64,000 bases of DNA from Flagellimonas taeanensis (GTDB taxonomy: Bacteria; Bacteroidota; Bacteroidia; Flavobacteriales; Flavobacteriaceae), in assembly GCF_003584105.1 (NCBI RefSeq), contig NZ_QXFO01000023.1, positions 2,501 to 66,500 of the forward strand, given 5' to 3'. Within the stretch, counting starts at the first letter, position 1. The number at the start of each line of letters is the position of its first letter. Position numbers and translations under genes: made by a program. The notes under the pieces are model-generated. The model did no database searches. It had not been told where the DNA came from and worked only from the letters and a program-made list of their open reading frames with translations. Of the stretch, positions 34,484 to 43,124 are shown piece after piece.

Positions 34484-37468
34484 ATGAGAACAAGCACGGA
34501 TTTCCGTTTTTTCAAATCCCATTGCCTAGCAGGATTGCTCCTGCTTCTGTTGTTCGCATCCTGCAAAGCGGAACCAGCGCAGCAAACCGGCGGTGAAGCG
34601 AACAATATGGAGAAAATAAACACCCTTCCTACGGAAGATTCATTTCCCGAAACTTCATTCTTGACAACGGATAAAGCAAAAAGTGGGTTTACATTGGTTG
34701 AGAACGGAGTTCCTGCCAATATTTTGGTCAGTGAGTCCGATCATACCGGAGTTGTAAAAGTGGCCGGAATGTTTCAAAAAGATCTGGGCCATGTTTCAGG
34801 ACAAGAAGCGGAATTGATCGTGGGTGAAGCACATCAAACACAAAACCTCATCATTGTGGGGACTATGGGCAAAAGCAGTTTGATCGATAGATTGGCCGAA
34901 GAAGGTAAAATCGATGTTACCGCGCTTGAAGGAAAGTGGGAACAATTTTTGATTACTCCCGTTCTAAACCCCATGGACGGTGTGGACAATGCCTTGGTCA
35001 TAGCCGGAAGCGATAAACGGGGAACCATCTTTGGTATATTCGACCTTTCGGAACAAATGGGGGTCTCACCGTGGTATTGGTGGGCCGATGTACCCGTAAA
35101 AGTCCGCAAAAATATCTATGCAAAACCGAAAACGTACACCCTTGGGGAGCCCAAAGTAAAATACAGGGGCATTTTTATCAATGATGAAGCTCCGGCCCTA
35201 TCGGGTTGGGTGACAGAAAAATATGGGGATTTCAACAAGCAGTTTTATGAAAAGGTGTTTGAACTCATCCTTCGAATGAAGGGCAATTACCTATGGCCCG
35301 CCATGTGGGGAAGGTCGCTTTGGGACGACGACCCAACCACTGCCCCCTTGGCAGACGAAATGGGTGTGGTTTTGGCCACATCGCACCATGAACCCCTGAT
35401 GCGCTCCCATGTGGAATGGGACCGTTATGGGGAAGGTACATGGGATTATGAAAAGAACCAAAAAAAGCTCCGGGAATTCTGGCGAGAAGGTATGGAACGT
35501 ACAAAAGGACAGGAAAAAGTCGTCACCCTTGCCATGCGTGGAGATGGGGACGAGGCCATGAGCGAAGGAACCAACATCGACCTACTTGAAAAAATTGTGG
35601 AAGATCAGCGGGAGATCATTGAAGAAGTCACCGACAGACCCATTGAAGAAACCCCACAGGTATGGGCCCTGTACAAAGAAGTGCAGGATTATTATGATAA
35701 GGGAATGCGGGTTCCCGATGATGTAACCTTGTTGCTCTGTGATGACAACTGGGGACAGGTACGCGTTTTGCCCGCTTTGGACAGTGAGCCCCGAGAGGGA
35801 GGTTACGGCATGTACTACCACTTTGATTTTGTGGGTGGTCCCCGAAGCTATAAATGGTTGAACACTAACCAAATTGAACGGGTGTGGGAACAAATGCACC
35901 TCACCTATTCCTACGGAGTGGATGAAATTTGGTTGGTGAATGTGGGGGACATCAAACCCATGGAATTTCCCATCAGTTTCTTTTTGGAATATGCTTGGAA
36001 CCCAGAGGATTTTTCTGCGGAAAAACTTCCCCACTACTATACGGAATGGGCTCGAAATCAATTTGGAGCCAAGCATGCCAAAGAAATCGGAGAAATCATA
36101 GCATTGTACACCAAATACAATTCCCGTAGAAAACCCGAATTGATAGAACCGACCACATACAGCCTTCAAAACTTCAATGAAGCGGAAAACATGGTGGAAA
36201 ATTACAATTCTCTTGTGGAAAGAGTAAAAAAAGTGAAGGAACAATTGCCCAAAGAAGCGCATGATGCTTTTTACCAATTGGTGCAATATCCGGTGGAAGC
36301 CTGTGCAAACCTCAACGAAATGTACGTAGCTGCCGGCAAGAACAGGTTATACGGATTTCAAGACCGGGCCTCGACCAATTTCTATGCCGATAAAACAAAA
36401 GAACTGTTTTATAAAGACGCTGAATTCACAACCTATTATCACGATTCTGTGGCCAATGGAAAATGGAACCACATGATGTCCCAGACCCACATGGGGCATA
36501 TCACCTGGAGTGATCCCGCTTACAATAAAATGCCTGCGGTTTCCTATATCCAATCCGGCACCGAGGCCAATTTGGGTTATGTGGTGGAAAATGGCATCAG
36601 CAGGTCCCGATGGCTCCCAAGTGGGCTCAACAGCCGCAGTTTTTCCACGTTTGACCCCATCAACGATCAAAACTACTATGTTGAAATCTTTAATATGGGC
36701 AAAGAGAAACTGACGTACACCATCACTTCAGAGAACGATTGGATACAGTTGTCCTCACGAGGTGGAACCATCCAATACGATGAGAAAATCATGGTCAGCA
36801 TTGATTGGGACAAAGCACCCAAAGGGCAGGATGTTGGGGAAATTGTCATCACCGCCGCCAATGCGGAGGAAGGCACAAAGGTGAGCGTCCCCATCCGAAA
36901 TGACATTCCCGAAGGGATAACCGGTTTTGTGGAAAACAATGGCATTGTTAGTATTGATGCGGTGAACTATCAAAATACCAAGGAAACGGATAACGTCTCA
37001 TGGCAGGTCATACCCAATTTGGGCCGTACGGGATCGGCGATAACATCCATGCCCGTGACCGCATCCAAACAAAATCCGAGCGAAAATGGCCCTTATTTGG
37101 AATATGAAGTCTATCTTTTGGATGGAGGAACCTATAATTTGACCACTTATTTTTCACCGACCCTCAATTTTCAAAAAGATGAAGGTTTGATCTATGCGGT
37201 TTCCATTGATGGCGATGTACCACAAATGATAAATTTGCACAAAGATGCCACAGCAGCGGATTGGACCTACCCGACTTGGTGGAACGAAGCGGTAAAGGAC
37301 AACATCATGAAACAGACCGTTCTTGAAAAAGAACTGTCCGCAGGGGCCCACACCATAAAGTATTGGGCCGTTGATCCCGGGGTGGTGTTGCAAAAGATGG
37401 TGTTGCAAAAAGAAGGCGTTAATGCAGAGAGCTACTTGGGTCCGCCAGAAAGCAAAATCATTAAATGA
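34484..37468 (+). CDS. GH115 alpha-glucuronidase lipoprotein
   Basis: GH115 enzymes remove (4-O-methyl)glucuronic acid from internal xylose units of glucuronoxylan. This complements GH67, which works only at chain ends. The 994-residue protein has a lipobox (FASC, Cys27). The N-terminal part is followed by the barrel: GIFINDEAPALSGWVTEKYG, KGNYLWPAMWGRS and RGDGDEAMSEGTN. Then come DDNWGQVRVLP and VGDIKPMEFPISFFLEYAWN. The C-terminal beta domains run from ~690 to the end. 28 bases after GH10, same operon. Confidence 0.94.
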   Translation: MRTSTDFRFFKSHCLAGLLLLLLFASCKAEPAQQTGGEANNMEKINTLPTEDSFPETSFLTTDKAKSGFTLVENGVPANILVSESDHTGVVKVAGMFQKDLGHVSGQEAELIVGEAHQTQNLIIVGTMGKSSLIDRLAEEGKIDVTALEGKWEQFLITPVLNPMDGVDNALVIAGSDKRGTIFGIFDLSEQMGVSPWYWWADVPVKVRKNIYAKPKTYTLGEPKVKYRGIFINDEAPALSGWVTEKYGDFNKQFYEKVFELILRMKGNYLWPAMWGRSLWDDDPTTAPLADEMGVVLATSHHEPLMRSHVEWDRYGEGTWDYEKNQKKLREFWREGMERTKGQEKVVTLAMRGDGDEAMSEGTNIDLLEKIVEDQREIIEEVTDRPIEETPQVWALYKEVQDYYDKGMRVPDDVTLLLCDDNWGQVRVLPALDSEPREGGYGMYYHFDFVGGPRSYKWLNTNQIERVWEQMHLTYSYGVDEIWLVNVGDIKPMEFPISFFLEYAWNPEDFSAEKLPHYYTEWARNQFGAKHAKEIGEIIALYTKYNSRRKPELIEPTTYSLQNFNEAENMVENYNSLVERVKKVKEQLPKEAHDAFYQLVQYPVEACANLNEMYVAAGKNRLYGFQDRASTNFYADKTKELFYKDAEFTTYYHDSVANGKWNHMMSQTHMGHITWSDPAYNKMPAVSYIQSGTEANLGYVVENGISRSRWLPSGLNSRSFSTFDPINDQNYYVEIFNMGKEKLTYTITSENDWIQLSSRGGTIQYDEKIMVSIDWDKAPKGQDVGEIVITAANAEEGTKVSVPIRNDIPEGITGFVENNGIVSIDAVNYQNTKETDNVSWQVIPNLGRTGSAITSMPVTASKQNPSENGPYLEYEVYLLDGGTYNLTTYFSPTLNFQKDEGLIYAVSIDGDVPQMINLHKDATAADWTYPTWWNEAVKDNIMKQTVLEKELSAGAHTIKYWAVDPGVVLQKMVLQKEGVNAESYLGPPESKIIK

Positions 37469-37503
37469 TTTTTTAAATTAAACCATACCGTAAACCCATC
37501 ATT

Positions 37504-39465
37504 GTGAAAAACAGGCAATTTTTAATAACATTCATCCTACTGGTGTTCACGGCCACTGCCGGAATGGCCCAAGTAACACTCCCAGAAATCATTCGGGATA
37601 GCATGGTTTTACAGCGCAATGCAAAGATCACCATTTGGGGATGGGCATCCGCAGGAGAGCAGGTAACGGCTACTTTTAACGGCAAGCAACGAAAAGCGAC
37701 TGCCTCGGCAGAAGGAAATTGGAGCGTGGAATTTCCCAAAATGAAGGCAGGTGGCCCCCATACACTCAAGATTTCAGGTAAAAACGAAATCATCTTGAAC
37801 AATATTTTGATCGGGGATGTATGGTTGTGTTCCGGGCAATCCAACATGGTGCACCAAATGAATATCCATGATGTTACCTATGCCAAGGATATTGCCAATG
37901 CCAATTATCTAGAAATACGACATTTTAAAGTGCCCACAAAAACAGACTTGCAGGGTCCGAGCAAAAATCTGGCAGGTGGGACATGGAAGGCTGCTGTGTC
38001 CGATGAAGTCCGCCCTTTTTCTGCCGTTGCCTACTTTTTTGCACTCAAATTGTATGAAAAATATCAGGTTCCCATCGGTTTGATCAATGCAAGTGTTGGG
38101 GGTACGCCCATAGAATCATGGATAAATGAGCAAGGCTACCAAGGATTTCCAGATAAACTAAAAATTATAGAGGAAAACAAGGATACCGCTTTTGTGAACA
38201 GTCATTCCATGAACCGTTTTTCTGGAAATCCACCATCTCAAAAACCAAAAGACAAAGGCCTTATTGGGGAAAAACCTTGGTACGATGTCAACTTTCAACC
38301 CAAAAACTGGCGTAGCATCAACATTCCAGGCTATTGGGAAGATCAAGGGGCCAGAGACCTCAACGGGGTGGTATGGTACCGAAAGGAAATCTCGTTACCG
38401 CAATCAATGGCTGGCGACGAAGCCACTGTATTCTTGGGTAGGATTGTGGATGCGGATGAACTGTATATCAACGGTAAAAAAGTAGGAAACACCACTTATC
38501 AATACCCGCAAAGAAGGTATGATGTGCCCGCAGACCTCTTAAAAGCCGGAAAAAACATTTTTGTTATCCGAGTGACCAATAATTTCGGAAAAGGTGGTTT
38601 TGTGCCGGACAAGCCTTATTACATTTTTACGGACAAGGATACAGTCGACCTAAAAGGATATTGGCAGTATAAGGTGGGAGAAGTGTTCCCTCCCATTGAT
38701 TTCTCGTCTTTTTCAAGAAATGACGAGGAAGAGCCCCGCAAAAGGACCATAAATCCACAGAATGAGCCCACGGCCTTGTACAATGGTATGGTGGCTCCCT
38801 ATATTCAACTTCCCATAAAAGGAGTGTTGTGGTACCAAGGGGAAAGCAATGCAGGCAAACCTGAAGAATATTTAGATCTGATGCATGCCCTGATCAATGG
38901 ATGGCGGGGAATTTACAATGATCCCGAGCTGCCCTTTATCTATGCGCAGCTGCCCAATTTTGGGGATGTGACCTACTCCCCTACCGAAAGCAATTGGGCC
39001 GAACTTAGGGAAGCACAGCTCAAAGCGTTGGGCGACCCCAACACCGCAATGACCGTAAATATTGATTTGGGGGAATGGAACGATATCCATCCAGACAACA
39101 AAAAAGATGTGGGAGAACGAATGGCCTTGGCGGCAAAAAAGATTGCCTATGGCGAAGATCTAGTGTATTCCGGACCACTTTATGAAGCTTCCCAGATAGA
39201 CGGAGATAAAATCATCATTTCCTTTTCCCATGTGGGCAGCGGATTAACAACCAATGATGGTGAGGCGCCAAGTAGCTTTGAGATTGCAGGGGAAGATAAA
39301 AAGTTTGTATGGGCCGATGCAAAAATTGAAGGAAACAAGGTCATCGTTTGGAGCGATGAAGTCACCAATCCAAAATATGTGCGCTATGCGTGGGCTGATA
39401 ATCCGAACAATCCAAATTTATATAACGAAGAAGGACTTCCTGCATCACCATTCCAGACGGAATAG
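37504..39465 (+). CDS. Sialate O-acetylesterase-like SGNH esterase (probable acetylxylan esterase)
   Basis: The family is named after sialate O-acetylesterase, but bacterial xylan-locus members (CE20-type) remove acetyl groups from xylose. Signal peptide to about residue 22 (GMAQ), and the catalytic Ser in VWLCSGQSNMVHQM (S113). The Asp/His pair is in DIHPDNKKDVGERM. An inserted beta-sandwich (about 240-370: VVWYRKEISLPQ, DELYINGKKVGN) resembles a GH2-type sugar-binding domain between the two halves of the catalytic fold. Third gene of the GH10 operon, 35 bases after GH115. Acetylated glucuronoxylan as substrate is inferred from context. Confidence 0.88.
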   Translation: MKNRQFLITFILLVFTATAGMAQVTLPEIIRDSMVLQRNAKITIWGWASAGEQVTATFNGKQRKATASAEGNWSVEFPKMKAGGPHTLKISGKNEIILNNILIGDVWLCSGQSNMVHQMNIHDVTYAKDIANANYLEIRHFKVPTKTDLQGPSKNLAGGTWKAAVSDEVRPFSAVAYFFALKLYEKYQVPIGLINASVGGTPIESWINEQGYQGFPDKLKIIEENKDTAFVNSHSMNRFSGNPPSQKPKDKGLIGEKPWYDVNFQPKNWRSINIPGYWEDQGARDLNGVVWYRKEISLPQSMAGDEATVFLGRIVDADELYINGKKVGNTTYQYPQRRYDVPADLLKAGKNIFVIRVTNNFGKGGFVPDKPYYIFTDKDTVDLKGYWQYKVGEVFPPIDFSSFSRNDEEEPRKRTINPQNEPTALYNGMVAPYIQLPIKGVLWYQGESNAGKPEEYLDLMHALINGWRGIYNDPELPFIYAQLPNFGDVTYSPTESNWAELREAQLKALGDPNTAMTVNIDLGEWNDIHPDNKKDVGERMALAAKKIAYGEDLVYSGPLYEASQIDGDKIIISFSHVGSGLTTNDGEAPSSFEIAGEDKKFVWADAKIEGNKVIVWSDEVTNPKYVRYAWADNPNNPNLYNEEGLPASPFQTE

Positions 39466-39488
39466 ATTAACACCGTATTTGGCTCCGC

Positions 39489-41171
39489 TTAGTTTCTGAA
39501 AACAGGATCGTTTCCGGTATATTTCAAATATTCGAATGAGGCTGAGTTATCCGCTTTTTCTCCTGATGAAGTGGCATACATTCCATACAAGCAGCCGATA
39601 AATCCGCCTGCCTCCTTGGTACTTAGAAATTTGGCATCCACATCATCTTTGACCAACTGCCAGTCCTTTCCATTTATGGAATATTGGAAACTATACACAT
39701 CTCCCTTTGACTCAATGGCCAGTTTAACTTCATCGTTCTTGGAATTCAAAGGAACTTCAGCTATTGTGTCCATTACAGAATCATCTGTATTGTTTTTGAA
39801 AAGTTGGATAACCTCTTGTCCGTCTTTTTGTGAAACGGCCAAAAAATAAAAGTGTTCTTCGTTTTGAAAGGCCACCAAGCCCGCTTTTTCATTTTCATCC
39901 TCCGCACTGAACTGCATTATGGTCTCCACCCTACTGTATAAATGTTGCTGCCGTTTTCCCACAAAAGAAGGGTTACCATACTCCGCAATGGTCTCTGGTT
40001 TTAGCTTTAAGACCAAACCCTGTTCTTTGGAAATGTAAAAAGAAGTGCTATCCACCGTTCGCAAAAAAAGTAATGATGGATCCAATCTCTTTTTAAGATC
40101 TAGGGTATATTCAAAGTTCCCTGATTGTGGTAAAGCTCCTTCCTGTGGTATTTCCTTATAACCGACCTCATAGGCATATTTCACTTCCTCGCCTCCCAGA
40201 GCAAAATGGGGCCAGTCGTTCTTCCATTCGATGGGTGCAATAAAAGTTTCACGTCCGGTGTTGTAATAATCCCCTTCATAGGGTCTTACGGCCAGAAAAA
40301 TGGAATAGGTTTTCCCATCCGGACCTTCCACAAATTGCGCATGGCCCGTGGATGTGATGGGGTTTTTCCTGTCTTCTGGCAAGTGCCTTTGTGTGAGTAT
40401 GGGATTGTTCTCGTAAGCAACATAAGGGCCTTTTGGAGATTTGCTCCTAAAAACCACCTCGGAATGGTTGACCGATGTTCCTCCCTCTGCGGCGTACAAA
40501 TAAAACCATCCATTTCTTTTCCAGATATGTGGCCCTTCAATCCAAATCGGTTTTTGCGAAATGTCCACTCCCCCGTTCACCAATTGTGTTTCTTCGCCGA
40601 CCACTTTCAGGTTTTCATAATCAAACTCGTACATTCTGATAGTCCTATGCCCAGAATATAATGGTTTGTTATCCGGGGCATCGCTATTATAAAGGATATA
40701 AGCTTTGTCGGTATCCTTGTCAAAATAGATGGATGGATCGATTCCCCTGACTTCGGGAAGCCTTACCGGGTCGCTCCACGGCCCTGCAGGGTCTGTGGCA
40801 GTAACCACAAAATTTCCCATATTGTCAATATCGGTGCAACTCACATAAAACACTCCTTTGTGATAACTAATGGCGGGGGCAAACAATCCCCTTGTCATCC
40901 GTTCGCCCATAAAATCCATTTGTGATGGACGATGGATAACGTTACCGATCTGCTTCCAGTTTTTAAGGTCCTTACTGTGCATAACCGGAATGCCTGGAAA
41001 ATAGGAAAAGGTGGAATTGACCAAATAATAGTCCGCATCAACCTTTACGATGCTTGGATCCGGGTAAAATCCGGTCAGTATAGGATTTACGATAGTGGTT
41101 GATTGGGCCTTTATGTCCTTGGGGCTTAGCAAAAACATTAAGATCAGCGGGAGTAAAACTATTTTCTTCAT
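39489..41171 (-). CDS. GH43 beta-xylosidase with C-terminal concanavalin-like domain
   Basis: A second GH43, different from that at 22344. Signal peptide to about AQS at 23. Catalytic triad: D38 in GFYPDPSIV, D145 in VRGIDPSIYF and E212 in IWIEGPHIW. From about 355 the beta-xylosidase C-terminal (concanavalin-like) domain that shapes the active-site cleft is seen (FEYTLDLKKRLDPSLLFLRT; AGLVAFQNEEHFYFLAV). It probably trims xylose from non-reducing ends of xylo-oligosaccharides. Its start overlaps the uxuA stop by one base (TAATG). Last gene of the GH67-SDR-uxuA-GH43 unit. Confidence 0.95.
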   Translation of the reverse strand: MKKIVLLPLILMFLLSPKDIKAQSTTIVNPILTGFYPDPSIVKVDADYYLVNSTFSYFPGIPVMHSKDLKNWKQIGNVIHRPSQMDFMGERMTRGLFAPAISYHKGVFYVSCTDIDNMGNFVVTATDPAGPWSDPVRLPEVRGIDPSIYFDKDTDKAYILYNSDAPDNKPLYSGHRTIRMYEFDYENLKVVGEETQLVNGGVDISQKPIWIEGPHIWKRNGWFYLYAAEGGTSVNHSEVVFRSKSPKGPYVAYENNPILTQRHLPEDRKNPITSTGHAQFVEGPDGKTYSIFLAVRPYEGDYYNTGRETFIAPIEWKNDWPHFALGGEEVKYAYEVGYKEIPQEGALPQSGNFEYTLDLKKRLDPSLLFLRTVDSTSFYISKEQGLVLKLKPETIAEYGNPSFVGKRQQHLYSRVETIMQFSAEDENEKAGLVAFQNEEHFYFLAVSQKDGQEVIQLFKNNTDDSVMDTIAEVPLNSKNDEVKLAIESKGDVYSFQYSINGKDWQLVKDDVDAKFLSTKEAGGFIGCLYGMYATSSGEKADNSASFEYLKYTGNDPVFRN

Positions 41172-42349
41172 TATGATTTTGATGGTTTCAATTTATAGGA
41201 AATTCCAAGTTCCAATCCTCGTATTTCGGCCAAACCCTTAAGTCTTCCTATCAATGAATACCCCGGGTACTTTTCCTTGCCCTCAAAAGAGTGCAGGAAA
41301 CCGTGGTCGGGTCTCATGGGAAGTGCCGTTTGGTTCTTGTTCATCAACAGCAAGAACCTTTCGATGATTTCCTCCATGGGATTGTCCCCATTCAAATGCT
41401 CGGATTCCCTAAACCGTTTTCCGTTCTCTCTTTTTACGTTCCGCAAATGCAAAAAATGGATGCGGTCGCCATGTTGTTCTATGATCCGCACCAAATTATT
41501 GTTGGGTTGCGCTCCCAAGGAACCGGTACAATAGCAAAGTCCATTGGCTTTTACTGGAACTGCCGATAAAATATCCGCAATATCCTTTTCCGTGGACACC
41601 ACACGAGGAAGTCCCAGGACCGAAAAAGGAGGGTCATCGGGGTGTATGGCCAATTTCAGCCCAAGCTCTTGTGCCACAGGAGCAACTTCGGAAAGAAAAT
41701 GTACCAAGTTCTCGCGCAAGGCCTCATCATCAATCCCTTCGTAAGCTCGCAACAGTTCCAAGATTTTTTCGGGCGTAAAACTTTCATCACTGCCCGGCAA
41801 TCCCAGTAGTACATTTTTGAAGAGTTTTTCCTTGTCCAACCCATCCAAGGCGTCTCCGTAGGCCTTGGCCTCATCCAATTGTTCCTTGGTATAATCGTCG
41901 ATTGCTCTAGGCCTTTTCAACAGATACACATCAAAAAATATGAAGGCTGTCTCATCGAACAACAATGCCTTGGTGCCATCGGGATTGGTGTAGGCATGGT
42001 CTGTGCGCACCCAGTCCAAAATGGGCATAAAGTTGTAAGTGATCACTTTTATACCACACTCGGCAAGGTTTTCCAAGCTCTTTTTATAGTTCAAAATGTA
42101 TTGCCCATAGTCGCCCCCTCGTCTTTTGATATCTTCATGAACGGGCAAGCTCTCAACCACGGCCCATTCCATACCTTCATTTCGGATGATTTGTTGCCGT
42201 TCTTGGATATCTTTCACCTGCCAAATTTCTCCGACCGGAATTTGGTGCAAAGCCGTAACAATTCCCGTGACACCAGATTCCCTGATATCCCGAAGGGATA
42301 CCCCATCTTGGGGGCCGTACCACCGCATGGTCTGTTGCATTTTGATCAT
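41171..42349 (-). CDS. uxuA: Mannonate dehydratase
   Basis: UxuA removes water from D-mannonate to give 2-keto-3-deoxygluconate, the last step of glucuronate use shown in this window (no KDG kinase or aldolase is seen). The 392-residue protein starts MIKMQQTMRWYGPQDGVSLR at 42349, the position that matches known UxuA N termini. A TTG at 42370, overlapping the previous gene, would add 7 residues. Family blocks include TALHQIPVGEIW, LKLAIHPDDPPF, CYCTGSLGA, HFLHLRNVKR and MRPDHGFLHSF. It is cytoplasmic and coupled to GH43. Confidence 0.96.
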   Translation of the reverse strand: MIKMQQTMRWYGPQDGVSLRDIRESGVTGIVTALHQIPVGEIWQVKDIQERQQIIRNEGMEWAVVESLPVHEDIKRRGGDYGQYILNYKKSLENLAECGIKVITYNFMPILDWVRTDHAYTNPDGTKALLFDETAFIFFDVYLLKRPRAIDDYTKEQLDEAKAYGDALDGLDKEKLFKNVLLGLPGSDESFTPEKILELLRAYEGIDDEALRENLVHFLSEVAPVAQELGLKLAIHPDDPPFSVLGLPRVVSTEKDIADILSAVPVKANGLCYCTGSLGAQPNNNLVRIIEQHGDRIHFLHLRNVKRENGKRFRESEHLNGDNPMEEIIERFLLLMNKNQTALPMRPDHGFLHSFEGKEKYPGYSLIGRLKGLAEIRGLELGISYKLKPSKS

Positions 42350-42366
42350 AGGTCGTTGCGCTGTTT

Positions 42367-43107
42367 TCAAAATCCTATACTATTGCCGCCATCAATGGGA
42401 AGTACTGTTCCGGTCGCAAATTTTGATGCGTCCGAAGCAAAAAAATAAACGGCTTCCGCAATGTCCTCGGGCATCCCCATCTTGCCCATGGGCGTCCGTG
42501 AGAACACTTTGGCCTTTCGTTCCAAATCGGAGTCGAGTGCCTTGGCCGTCATTTTGGTCTTGATGAAACCGGGTGCGATACAGTTGACCCGTATCCCATG
42601 TTCCGCCAGTTCCACGGCCATGGCGCGTGTCATGCCCTCAATGGCTGTCTTGCTGGCCGAATAGGCGATCACTTTGGGCATGCCGTACTGTGCCGCCATG
42701 GAACTAATGTTGATGATGGTCCCGCCATTCCTTTCCTTCATTTTTTTGACCACTTCCCTACTGATGGCAAAAACACTGGACACATTGGTCCGCATCACTT
42801 CTTCAAACTCGGCATCGGTCACCTCCACAAAGTCTTTTTTCATATTGATGCCCGCATTGTTGACCAAAATGTCTATCTGCCCCTCTTTCTTGAAAATGTC
42901 ATCGACTATGGCCGGAATCCCTTCAAAATGGGTCAGGTCCATGATGATGGGAACGGCATTGGGACCTATTTCGGCACAGGCCTGCGCTGTTTTTTCCCTG
43001 TTCCTTCCCAGAATGTATGTCCTTATGCCTTTTTCACAAAACTTTTTGGCGGTGGCAAGGCCCAATCCTGAGTTGCCCCCTGTAACTATGGCTATTTTTT
43101 TGTCCAT
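42367..43107 (-). CDS. SDR oxidoreductase, probable D-fructuronate reductase
   Basis: The short-chain dehydrogenase fold is clear: cofactor loop TGGNSGLGLATAK at the N terminus, NNAG (ILVNNAGINM), catalytic Ser in IINISSMAAQYG, YSASK (Tyr-x3-Lys), and GFIKTKMT. Lying between GH67 and uxuA, it is likely to reduce D-fructuronate to D-mannonate, replacing the longer classical UxuB. Bacteroidota loci for hexuronates use such SDR enzymes; the exact assignment is inferred. The start at 43107 (MDKKIAIVTGG, 246 residues) is preferred; a longer frame overlaps GH67. Confidence 0.85.
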   Translation of the reverse strand: MDKKIAIVTGGNSGLGLATAKKFCEKGIRTYILGRNREKTAQACAEIGPNAVPIIMDLTHFEGIPAIVDDIFKKEGQIDILVNNAGINMKKDFVEVTDAEFEEVMRTNVSSVFAISREVVKKMKERNGGTIINISSMAAQYGMPKVIAYSASKTAIEGMTRAMAVELAEHGIRVNCIAPGFIKTKMTAKALDSDLERKAKVFSRTPMGKMGMPEDIAEAVYFFASDASKFATGTVLPIDGGNSIGF

Positions 43108-43124
43108 CAATTTTTCTCTGAAAA

